Below, one piece after another: positions 1-6,045 of a DNA stretch of 6,800 bases. The stretch spans positions 7,846-14,645 of the forward strand of contig DOEZ01000578.1 in NCBI GenBank assembly GCA_003532715.1. Direction: 5' to 3'. The notes beneath the pieces were generated by a model. That model searched no databases. It worked only from the letters and a program-made list of their open reading frames with translations, and was not told the DNA's origin. Numbering within the stretch: position 1 is the stretch's first letter; each line of letters starts with the position of its first letter. The stretch is from Planctomycetaceae bacterium (GTDB lineage: Bacteria; Planctomycetota; Planctomycetia; Pirellulales; Thermoguttaceae). The position numbers were made by a program, and so were the translations under genes.

Positions 1-1549
1 CTTCGTGAACGTCGTCCTGTTCGTCGTCCTGTTCGTCGTCCTTCGCTTCGTCCATTTTGTCGATTTCAATCGCCTTCTTCGACCAGGTAACGGCCTTTTC
101 GAAGTCCCCCGATTCGGCGTAGGCCGCCGCCAGCGTGCTTACGATGTGCGCCTGACGATATTGAGTGAGTTCGCAAGCCTTCACGGCCAATTCGACGGCG
201 CGGCGGCCGTCGCGCAGCCCGTCGTCGGGCGACGTGGCTAGAACCCAGGCGAGGTTATTCAGTGTGCCCGAGTCGGGTTCGGCCAGTTTCAACGCCCTCT
301 CGAAATCGGCGATCGCCTCGGCGTGCTTTCCAATGCCCAACATCGCATTCGCGCGGCCCTCGAGGGCTTCGGTGTTGTCGGGCGTTTTCGCCAGAATCGA
401 CGTGTAGATGTCGATCGCTTTCTGCGGCTGCCGGCGCGCCGTGCAAAGCATGGCCATTTGGATGAGTATCGTCTCGTCGTCGGGCGTCTTCTTGAGCTGT
501 GCCTCCATCTCCTCGACCACCTCGTCCAGCTTGCCCTCGTCCATCAACACGATCCACCGAAGCCGCCGCGCCTGGGCGAAGTCCGGCTCGCGCCGCAACA
601 CCCGGTCCAGGTCGGCCAGGGCCGCGTCGGGCTTCTGCGTCTCGTGGTACAGGCTCGCCCGCAGCATAAGCACGATCGGGTGGTCCGGCTGTAAGGCCAG
701 CGCCTGGTTCAGGTCGTGCAACGCCGCGTCCAGATTGCCCATCTGAACGTGAACCTGCGCTCGCATCGTCAGCGGCACGACCGACCGAGGCGCCAACTCC
801 CGGGCACGGTCGAGACTCACCAACGCCCGATCGAATTGACGCATCTCGGCCAGAAACCGCGCCTGATTCTCATGGGTGTCGAGGTCGTCGGGGTCCAAGG
901 CGATCGCCTGGGCGAAGTCGGTTGCCGCCGATTCCTCTTTGCCCATTGCCGCATGGACCGCCGCGCGAGCGCGCAACGGCTCGGCGGCGTCGGGAGCGAG
1001 CTCGACGGCCTCGTCGAGCATGGCGAGCTTCTTCGCGTCGTCCTCCTCGATTTCGGCGCCCATCAGCAGAAGACTCGCGCGATCGGGACTGTCGAGACCC
1101 TCGATCTTCAATGCCGCCCCGATCGCCTCGACCGCCCGCTTGCGGTCGCCGTCGGCCAATAGGTTCAACCGCGCAATGAGCACGAGTGCTTCGGGCAACT
1201 CGGGACAATGCGTAACGGCTTCCTCGAGGTCCTTTAGCGCCAACGAGCGATAGTTGGGCCAGAGCGGGTCGCTCGATTGCTTCGTGAAAACCGTCTTGGC
1301 CGCGAACGCGGCTCGCTCGAGAAGCGACGACGCCAACAGACTCTTGGCAAAACGGGCGTGGGTCTCCTCGAGTCCCTTCTTGAGCGCCTCGCGACAAAGG
1401 TCGATGGTTTTGCCAACGTCGCGCTGGTGGGTGGCCAACAGCCTTGTTTCGAGAGCCTGGTCCAGTTCAGCCAGCCCTTCGTTCTCCGCGCGAGCCGGCA
1501 ACGCCAAAACACAAGCCACCAGCAAGACCCCCATCACCAAACGAACCAT
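1..1549 (-). CDS. Secreted TPR-repeat protein, 3' end beyond window edge
   Basis: The reading frame is open from an ATG at 1549 to the window edge: 516 codons, no stop in view. The start is supported by GGAAGGAG at 1556-1563, 6 nt upstream. Residues 1-21 form a signal peptide (MVRL, then a hydrophobic core, ending in ARA), so the protein is probably exported. Residues 22-187 are helical and TPR-like but degenerate. From about 189 to 425 there are seven consecutive 34-residue TPR units with the usual small residues and a closing D/EP or DPDD (for example AALHDLNQALALQPDH). Residues 429-462 carry the LAWVLATSPDDGLRDG...AVELAVKACELT signature, followed by a last TPR (LAAAYAESGDFEKAV). This ending is common in planctomycete TPR proteins. 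TPRs bind other proteins; the partner is unknown. Residues 504-513 are an acidic DDEQ tandem. By family habit the stop should lie a few tens of codons beyond the edge. The TPR assignment is firm; the cellular role is not known. Confidence 0.93.
   Translation of the reverse strand, partial: MVRLVMGVLLVACVLALPARAENEGLAELDQALETRLLATHQRDVGKTIDLCREALKKGLEETHARFAKSLLASSLLERAAFAAKTVFTKQSSDPLWPNYRSLALKDLEEAVTHCPELPEALVLIARLNLLADGDRKRAVEAIGAALKIEGLDSPDRASLLLMGAEIEEDDAKKLAMLDEAVELAPDAAEPLRARAAVHAAMGKEESAATDFAQAIALDPDDLDTHENQARFLAEMRQFDRALVSLDRARELAPRSVVPLTMRAQVHVQMGNLDAALHDLNQALALQPDHPIVLMLRASLYHETQKPDAALADLDRVLRREPDFAQARRLRWIVLMDEGKLDEVVEEMEAQLKKTPDDETILIQMAMLCTARRQPQKAIDIYTSILAKTPDNTEALEGRANAMLGIGKHAEAIADFERALKLAEPDSGTLNNLAWVLATSPDDGLRDGRRAVELAVKACELTQYRQAHIVSTLAAAYAESGDFEKAVTWSKKAIEIDKMDEAKDDEQDDEQDDVHE
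11..42. repeat. 12-bp tandem repeat encoding DDEQ
   Basis: The unit GTCGTCCTGTTC occurs at 11-22 and again at 23-34, followed by 8 matching bases at 35-42. Read on the minus strand it lies in frame in the TPR gene and encodes DDEQ-DDEQ-DD near the C-terminus. Because the unit is a multiple of three, copy-number change would add or remove four acidic residues without shifting the frame. Confidence 0.85.
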
Positions 1550-1621
1550 GAAACGCTCCTTCCGCAATCCGACCGCCTCGTGTCGGCGTGATCTGTTTCC
1601 AAAAACTGCCCGAAGCACCCC

Positions 1622-1651
1622 ATTATGCCGATTTTGTGCGGCCAATGCCAG
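1622..1651 (-). promoter_or_regulatory. Possible weak sigma70-type promoter for the TPR gene
   Basis: On the minus strand, CTGGCA (1646-1651) and CATAAT (1622-1627) are separated by 18 bp. The -10 match is good (5 of 6) and the -35 is moderate. This lies about 70 bases upstream of the TPR start, inside the 195-base gap after the large gene. The gap has no convincing terminator for the large gene, so read-through from upstream is equally possible. Planctomycete promoter consensus is poorly defined, so this is only a candidate. Confidence 0.25.
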
Positions 1652-1744
1652 ATCAGAATTTCTGTATCCAGGGATGCGCGATCGTCGTAAATCCCATCGG
1701 ATCAAGACGTTGGGTGGACCGATTCAAGCACCATGAGGGCCGCG

Positions 1745-4669
1745 TCAGTAACGTCGCGCCGGTCCGACGGGTGGTTGGACTCCGGCGCCGACGCCCGGCG
1801 GCGGGGTCAATCCGGTGGTCGGCCGCATCAGGGGGCCGACGCCCGGTCGCGCTGCGGGCCCGGCGAACGGTTGCATTGCGGCGCCGGTTGGCGGCGCGAG
1901 CACTTGAATCGCGACGTCGTCGACCCAAGCTTCGCCCAATCCGCACAGTGCGAACGTCACGGCCATCGGTCCCGACCGCGGCGCGAAGCGATAGAGCGTG
2001 AACGGCTGCCAGCCCGTGGTTTCGCCGACACGCTCGGCCAGGGCCTCGCCGACGGCCGAATCGAAGATCTTCAGTCCGTCGACGCTGCCCGTCAGAGGCT
2101 TCGGAATGTGGACCCAGCCCTGAATGCGAACGAGCGAACCCGCTTCGACCATTGCGGCCGGGCTGGTTACCCAAACCGGCGCCGTTTCGACAAGCGTGGG
2201 CGAGTTGTCGGGCGTGTCGGGTCGGTTGACGAGGCACAGCCCAGCCACGCCCGAACGGGCCGCTTTCGCCTCGATCGCCCCGTCCGACGCGACGTTCGGC
2301 GCGGCATGTTTGAAGTGGCCCCAGCGCGCAGCCATCACCGAGGCGACCGATTCGAAATCCCCGCCACCGATCAGATTCGGGCCGGCTCGCCACGATCGAG
2401 TCTGATCGGCCAAGCTCCAGTGCCAGGGAATCGTCGCGAAGCAGACCGTGGCCGGACTGGCGATGGGCGACGAGAGCGGCCGGACGGCCTTCTCCCAATT
2501 CGACCGTTCGACCAGCCGAAGCAGCCGCATGGCGCGGTCGGCGTTCAGACAAGCGTCGCGGTCGTTCTTCGCCGCGAAGGCTCCGTCGGACGACTGAAGG
2601 TACTTTCGGGCCGAGGTCAGATGATCGGACGTATTCCACTGGCCCACACGATTCGCGAGCCGCCGGTCGACGTCCTCGACGATCTCCATCTTTCGCGAGG
2701 CCAATTGCCGATACAATCGCGACATCCGCGGGCCGACCGCCCGGGCTTGCCGCGTCACTTCCTTCACGATTTCCGGATCCTCGGCGAACAGGACCAGCGA
2801 GCAGAGCGAAAACTCGCCCAACGTCACCTCGATGCCCCCCGACACCCGGTTGCGTTCATGGCGCATCAGTCCCCCCGGCACGATCTCGTACGCCTGATTC
2901 GTGTCGGGGACGCCCGACGCAATGAACTTCATCTCGTGCGCGGCCGACTGGCCGGGAACGTATTGCGCGCCGGGACCGACCCAAAGAGGCACCAGCAGAC
3001 GCGTGAAGCGATACTCGAAAACCGCCCCGAGCAGGTCGGGCTGCGAACAGCGAGCCGTCCCCAAAAGGGTCCCCGACGACACCCACGGCCGGGTGAGCTC
3101 GAGTTCGAGGTTGACCAACTCGACCGAGGCCGCGCGGGCGCGCGTTTCGGGGTCCGCCGCATCGAGCGAATGCGATGACTCGAACAGCAGGCCACGACTG
3201 CCCGAAGCGACCGCCATGTACGCCATCAGCCGCATCTGCTCGACGTTGACCGACGGCGGAAGCGACCAACGCGAGCCCCCAACGGACCATTGGTCCAACA
3301 ACGCGGGCGAGGGCTCGGTTTGCACCGTGCTCCAGATCGCGGTGCCCGACCGCGCCAACAGCGACCGGTGCCGAATCCACTTGGCATAGTCGTACAATTC
3401 GAGACTCGTCGCCAACGGCGATTGCCCGACCAGGAGCACGTCGACGAAATTGCTGAATTCGCGCAGGTTCGAGTCGGGACGGCAAATCAACGGCCGTTTG
3501 CGGCCGTCGTCGGCCGCGCGCAGCCGCTTGGCAAGCTCCTGCAACGGCGCGACGTGCTGCTCCGAAAGATCGCTGCCGAGGTCCCATGCCAGAACCGGAT
3601 CGTACTCGGGGCCGATCTTCGCAACCGGCGCGAGCGGATCATCCGCCGGCGAAGTCCGAATCGTCTCTGGAGGCGGACAAATCACATACAAATCCAGACG
3701 CGCCGCCTCGGCCAGCATGGCCGCCGGAGCCGGATGAGCAATCCAGATCGTATTGAACCCGAGTTCCTTCAGCCGAGCCAACGATTCGCCCTGATAGCGG
3801 ATCGCGCGAGGCAATATGCGCCGATCGTTCACCTCGATCGATCCGTCGTGCTGAAACCGAGGCGACCGATCGACCGACGCGCCGCCGAGCGCCGGCTGAA
3901 CCGGCGACACCTCGAAACCGGGTACGCTCGACGTCGTCGGCGCCGCGCCGGCTGCCGTGCCGCGCGCCGTCGGAGAAGACGCGCCGTTCCCGGCCGAACG
4001 AGGATCGGGCAGCGAATCGAGAGGCACGGCCGACGACGATGCCGGCCTTGAATCGGCGTATCCCACCAGGCTCAGTTCGTCGACCCAGACACGCGTCGTG
4101 CCCGGTCCACCGTACAGATTCAAGTGGATCTGATCGACGTAAGCTTCTAGCCCGTCAACTTGCGGCCCCAACTGCAATCGCAGACCGCGTATCCGCTGTT
4201 TGAGCAACTCGGGCAGATTTCCGATTTGGAGCAACTGCCAGCGACCCACATGCGTGTAGCTGGTTCCCTCCAGACGTAGCAGCACGGGCGTCTGGGTGCG
4301 AGGATCGAGCGTTCTCGGCAAGACCACGCGGGCAAAGATGCGAATGCCCGGCCGATCGGCCTTCACCCAAACAGCGGCGGCCAACTCGGAAATGATTGCG
4401 GGCCGGCCGACGTCGTGACTAACGAAAACGCTCGTGCCCCCTTGCCCCACGACCTGAAAGTACTCGGATTGGCGACCCGCGAAAGCCATGTTTCCGACAC
4501 GCTCGTGACGGCGCAGCGGCTCGGGCATATCGCTGTCGGCAAACGTCCAGCTAGGTGTCGGGCCCTCGAAACTCTCCAACCACGGCGCGCCGGCGCATGC
4601 CGCGGCCACCGCGGACACCACCGCAGCCACGAGGATGCCAAGTTTCAGAATCGAACCCGTTTCGGCCAT
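1745..4669 (-). CDS. Large secreted protein with CBM-like and glycosidase-like domains
   Basis: A predicted 974-residue protein. I start it at ATG 4669 rather than the in-frame ATG at 4747 because the signal peptide follows directly (MAETGSILKLGILVAAVVSA, ending near AAACAGA). The signal sequence could also be read as a lipobox around Cys25, but position -3 is Ala, so this is weak. Domains: residues 30-204 are a beta-sandwich starting WLESFEGP and ending RVWVDELSLVGY, as in carbohydrate-binding modules; 205-274 are a Ser/Ala/Pro-rich linker; about 275-534 look like a TIM-barrel glycosidase-like region (LKELGFNTIWI, LDLYVICPP, VLAWDLGSDL, AYMAVASGSRGLLFE); about 634-734 are helical and charged; 765-924 are a CBM4/9-like domain (NLIGGGDFES to WVDDVAIQV); 925-974 are a Pro/Gly tail. 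Where a clan-A glycosidase would have Asn-Glu after W..G, this protein has Ser366-Asp367, so activity is doubtful. No clear Shine-Dalgarno precedes the start. Substrate and function are unknown; the domain calls are by eye. Confidence 0.85.
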   Translation of the reverse strand: MAETGSILKLGILVAAVVSAVAAACAGAPWLESFEGPTPSWTFADSDMPEPLRRHERVGNMAFAGRQSEYFQVVGQGGTSVFVSHDVGRPAIISELAAAVWVKADRPGIRIFARVVLPRTLDPRTQTPVLLRLEGTSYTHVGRWQLLQIGNLPELLKQRIRGLRLQLGPQVDGLEAYVDQIHLNLYGGPGTTRVWVDELSLVGYADSRPASSSAVPLDSLPDPRSAGNGASSPTARGTAAGAAPTTSSVPGFEVSPVQPALGGASVDRSPRFQHDGSIEVNDRRILPRAIRYQGESLARLKELGFNTIWIAHPAPAAMLAEAARLDLYVICPPPETIRTSPADDPLAPVAKIGPEYDPVLAWDLGSDLSEQHVAPLQELAKRLRAADDGRKRPLICRPDSNLREFSNFVDVLLVGQSPLATSLELYDYAKWIRHRSLLARSGTAIWSTVQTEPSPALLDQWSVGGSRWSLPPSVNVEQMRLMAYMAVASGSRGLLFESSHSLDAADPETRARAASVELVNLELELTRPWVSSGTLLGTARCSQPDLLGAVFEYRFTRLLVPLWVGPGAQYVPGQSAAHEMKFIASGVPDTNQAYEIVPGGLMRHERNRVSGGIEVTLGEFSLCSLVLFAEDPEIVKEVTRQARAVGPRMSRLYRQLASRKMEIVEDVDRRLANRVGQWNTSDHLTSARKYLQSSDGAFAAKNDRDACLNADRAMRLLRLVERSNWEKAVRPLSSPIASPATVCFATIPWHWSLADQTRSWRAGPNLIGGGDFESVASVMAARWGHFKHAAPNVASDGAIEAKAARSGVAGLCLVNRPDTPDNSPTLVETAPVWVTSPAAMVEAGSLVRIQGWVHIPKPLTGSVDGLKIFDSAVGEALAERVGETTGWQPFTLYRFAPRSGPMAVTFALCGLGEAWVDDVAIQVLAPPTGAAMQPFAGPAARPGVGPLMRPTTGLTPPPGVGAGVQPPVGPARRY

Positions 4670-4691
4670 TTTTTTGACAGGACTCGGGGCA

Positions 4692-4703
4692 GCCGACGTC
4701 GGC
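4692..4703. promoter_or_regulatory. Perfect 12-bp palindrome before the large gene
   Basis: GCCGACGTCGGC is a perfect palindrome 23 bases upstream of the start of the large minus-strand gene. It could be a protein binding site or a small hairpin in the 5' leader. Palindromes of this length in GC-rich DNA can arise by chance, so the role is uncertain. Confidence 0.25.
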
Positions 4704-4767
4704 AAACCCGGACGACTTACGAACCGGCATCGTTCCACCCGGCCCATGCCGATCCGGCGTTGGCGAA

Positions 4768-4787
4768 GACGTGAAACGGTTCACGTC
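4768..4787. promoter_or_regulatory. Operator-like palindrome with central CG
   Basis: GACGTGAAACGGTTCACGTC has two perfect 8-base arms (4768-4775 and 4780-4787) around ACGG; the only mismatch in the 20 bases is one symmetric pair next to the centre. The core TGAAACGGTTCA, with a central CpG, resembles operators of LacI/GalR-family repressors. It lies about 100 bases upstream of the large minus-strand gene and about 370 bases upstream of the small plus-strand gene, so it fits control of the former better. No regulator gene is in the window. The palindrome is directly visible; the regulator family is an inference. Confidence 0.5.
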
Positions 4788-4943
4788 GGCGAGCGGTTTG
4801 AGTTGCGTTTTGGAGTCGCGTGGCCCAATCGCGACGCATCGCGAGTCCGGTGTGGCGGAAAAGCGGCACGCGGCGCGCGGAGAGCCTCGCACGTAAAGTG
4901 AGCTTGTATCAGGATTTGCGAAACGCATCCAGATCAAACGTTG

Positions 4944-4968
4944 CGATTTGGCGACGGGTCGCAAATCG
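4944..4968. promoter_or_regulatory. Imperfect palindrome containing one GATTTGCGA copy
   Basis: CGATTTG (4944-4950) pairs with CAAATCG (4962-4968), and CGAC (4952-4955) pairs with GTCG (4958-4961), leaving one bulged G at 4951. As DNA it is a near-perfect 25-base palindrome; as RNA it would fold into an 11-bp bulged stem with a very tight loop. It lies upstream of the predicted promoter of the small gene, so an operator is more likely than a leader structure. Confidence 0.45.
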
Positions 4969-5044
4969 GCCCGTTCGCGTCCATGAATCACAAGTGCTTG
5001 TCCCGCAAGGATTTGCGAGTGCTTGCCATCCTGGCCTCGCCCGA

Positions 5045-5074
5045 TTGGCATCCGATTCGCTTCCATCCTCTTAT
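5045..5074 (+). promoter_or_regulatory. Candidate sigma70-type promoter for the small gene
   Basis: TTGGCA (5045-5050, 5 of 6 to the usual -35) is followed after 18 bp by TCTTAT (5069-5074, 4 of 6 to the usual -10). Transcription would begin near 5081, giving a leader of about 75 bases. That leader would contain a small stem (GGCTG at 5091-5095 with CAGCC at 5104-5108). This is the best promoter match I found in the region but is unproven. Confidence 0.4.
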
Positions 5075-5143
5075 CGAACAGCACGTCGCCGGCTGCGGGG
5101 CGCCAGCCACCCGCCCGAAGATGCGACATGCAGAGATTGCCTT

Positions 5144-5149
5144 GAGGAG
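5144..5149 (+). promoter_or_regulatory. Strong Shine-Dalgarno that fixes the small gene's start
   Basis: GAGGAG lies 6 bases before ATG 5156. The reading frame is open further upstream, to ATG 4820, but that upstream part is Arg-rich, has no comparable RBS and overlaps the repeat and promoter signals. This site therefore sets the start at 5156. Confidence 0.8.
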
Positions 5150-5155
5150 ACCACC

Positions 5156-5437
5156 ATGACCGTTCCCGCCCATTCCACCGTTCGCAAATCCGACGAACTG
5201 CCCAAGGAAATCATCGACCTGGTCAGCGTCATCGGTGAACTGCCCGTCGAGCATCGAGATCGCGTCGAGCAGGTTCTGGCGCGGGTGGTCGACAGCACCC
5301 GGCGTCGGCGTCGCATTCTGCAATTGGTCCAGGACGCCCTGAGCCAACTGCGTTTGGACATGAAGTACTTGATGTTCGACCTGGAAGCCACGCGACGCGA
5401 GCGCGACGAGTATCGACGGCAGCTCGAAGGGGAATAA
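5156..5437 (+). CDS. Small basic coiled-coil protein of unknown function
   Basis: A 93-residue protein with a strong RBS and a TAA stop at 5435-5437. It has no signal peptide or membrane segment, so it should be cytoplasmic. Residues 1-12 are a polar leader; 15-46 are helical (LPKEIIDLVSVIGELPVEHR, then VEQVLARVV); residues 49-53 are five arginines in a row; 54-92 form a long amphipathic helix (ILQLVQDALSQLRLDMKYLM, then DLEATRRERDEYRRQLE) with coiled-coil character. The basic patch next to a helix suggests binding to DNA, RNA or a ribonucleoprotein, and the helix suggests oligomerisation; both are inferences. I have a faint impression that similar short proteins with the LRLDMKYLMFDLEATRRERD stretch occur in other planctomycetes, sometimes labelled as regulators, but cannot confirm it. 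Copy 4 of the GATTTGCGA set lies within codons 9-12, which would fit autoregulation. It is transcribed away from the large gene. Confidence 0.8.
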   Translation: MTVPAHSTVRKSDELPKEIIDLVSVIGELPVEHRDRVEQVLARVVDSTRRRRRILQLVQDALSQLRLDMKYLMFDLEATRRERDEYRRQLEGE

Positions 5438-5500
5438 GCCCCATCCCCCCCTATCTAGTCGTCCGGATTATCACCGGCCGAATGACCCCACGCAACGACT

Positions 5501-5539
5501 GCTTGCGGAAGTCTCAACTCATGTTGGACTTCCGCAAGC
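5501..5539 (+). terminator. Long perfect-arm hairpin, probable terminator
   Basis: GCTTGCGGAAGTC (5501-5513) is exactly complementary to GACTTCCGCAAGC (5527-5539). Inside it, CAAC (5515-5518) pairs with GTTG (5523-5526) around the loop TCAT, with a single bulged T at 5514. The total is 17 bp with a 4-base loop. It starts 63 bases after the stop of the small gene and is followed by GTGTTTCTT, only a weak T-tract. It probably ends or protects the small gene's transcript. Without a proper U-run it could instead be a 3' stabilising hairpin or part of a repeat. Confidence 0.6.
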
Positions 5540-5702
5540 GTGTTTCTTGCCGCTGCTTGGTTCTTGTTGCCAAACGTGTCACCGATACGGTCGGGCGATT
5601 GCAGTAGGTTTTGCCGTGGAATTCGCGGTTCCGACACGTCTTGCTGCGATCACCCAACCCTACTTAGGGGATCCGGGCTGGAATCATGAGCAGCAACCGG
5701 TC

Positions 5703-5722
5703 GGATGCCGCTTGGCGGATCC
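5703..5722. repeat. Short inverted repeat, 8-bp bulged stem
   Basis: GGAT (5703-5706) and CCGC (5708-5711) pair with GCGG (5715-5718) and ATCC (5719-5722), with one bulged G at 5707 and loop TTG. It is part of a structured stretch between the small gene and rplY. Confidence 0.4.
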
Positions 5723-5737
5723 CTGACATGCTGGCGT

Positions 5738-5756
5738 CCCCCTCTTCAACCGGGGG
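5738..5756. repeat. CCCCC/GGGGG inverted repeat
   Basis: Five C's (5738-5742) and five G's (5752-5756) flank the 9-base loop TCTTCAACC. It lies 15 bases after the previous inverted repeat. There is no T-tract on either side, so it is not an obvious terminator. Confidence 0.35.
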
Positions 5757-5786
5757 TGGCTTCTCGATTCTGGACAAAATGGGGTA

Positions 5787-5821
5787 ATTCTGCGGCGTTC
5801 CAACCTTTTGTCGCCAAGAAT
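5787..5821. repeat. Imperfect inverted repeat upstream of rplY
   Basis: ATTCT (5787-5791) and GGCG (5794-5797) pair with CGCC (5812-5815) and AGAAT (5817-5821), with a small asymmetric internal loop (GC opposite A) and a 14-base terminal loop. It lies about 225 bases before rplY. Function unknown. Confidence 0.3.
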
Positions 5822-6045
5822 CGCGAGATGTGGGGTTGAAATCGCCGAAGATTCAGGCAAAATAACTAGATTCGCGCCAGGTACCATGCCCGCTTGGGGG
5901 TTGGCCCGGGACAACGAACGGCCCGGCTGGTTCGAGTATCGGACGACCTTTCTCGTCGGCGATCCGTCGCGCGGCGAGGGATTCTGTCGTCGGAAAATGA
6001 TATCGACGCTTCAGAGCACACCATAATCATCTATCGAGGACATCC

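Larger units (their letters stand above)
4913..5190. repeat. Four alternating copies of GATTTGCGA
   Basis: The 9-base word GATTTGCGA occurs at 4913-4921 (+), 4959-4967 (as TCGCAAATC), 5010-5018 (+) and 5182-5190 (as TCGCAAATC). Orientation alternates +,-,+,-. Copies 1 and 3 share the longer AGGATTTGCGA; copies 3 and 4 form a perfect 10-bp inverted repeat. Three copies lie upstream of the small gene and the fourth covers its codons 9-12. This may be a set of binding sites or RNA pairing elements; no known site type fits clearly. Confidence 0.6.
5438..6045. other. 608-base intergenic region with several inverted repeats, no convincing gene
   Basis: Between the small gene and rplY I find no reading frame with a good RBS and protein-like content. 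The first half looks less GC-rich than the flanking genes. It holds the strong hairpin at 5501-5539, then smaller inverted repeats at 5703-5722, 5738-5756, 5787-5821 and 5942-5957 (GACGA/TCGTC). A TTGAAA at 5836-5841 with AATAAC at 5861-5866 (19 bp apart) is a poor promoter candidate for rplY, and I see nothing better nearer the gene. The stretch could be a decayed gene, a dispersed intergenic repeat or a structured leader. Confidence 0.55.

Noticed and set aside
870..1397. 175-codon minus-strand frame inside the TPR gene
   Set aside because: Arg/Gly/Ser-rich shadow; the continuous 516-codon TPR frame explains this DNA.
1635..1655. TGGCA...GC suggesting a sigma54 promoter before the TPR gene
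   Set aside because: The spacing between GG and GC is 8, not the required 10 bases.
1653..2639. 328-codon frame on the minus strand overlapping the end of the large gene
   Set aside because: Arg-rich, low-complexity translation out of frame with the supported gene; no RBS.
1733..3178. Long open frame of 481 codons on the plus strand, antisense to the large gene
   Set aside because: The translation is very rich in Arg, Gly and Pro with no domain pattern. It is the antisense shadow of a GC-rich gene whose own frame gives recognisable domains.
4820..5155. 112-codon upstream extension of the small gene
   Set aside because: Arg-rich, no RBS at 4820, and it would cover the repeats and promoter; the strong SD supports the start at 5156.
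5455..5637. 60-codon minus-strand frame across the strong hairpin
   Set aside because: No good RBS and no recognisable motif, and the long hairpin lies in its middle; most likely chance. It cannot be fully excluded as a small gene.
5684..5914. 76-codon minus-strand frame
   Set aside because: The translation has no domain pattern and spans several inverted repeats; more like intergenic repeat DNA.
5925..5945. GGTTCGAGT resembling a tRNA T-loop
   Set aside because: The flanking bases do not form a T-stem and no cloverleaf or acceptor stem can be built.
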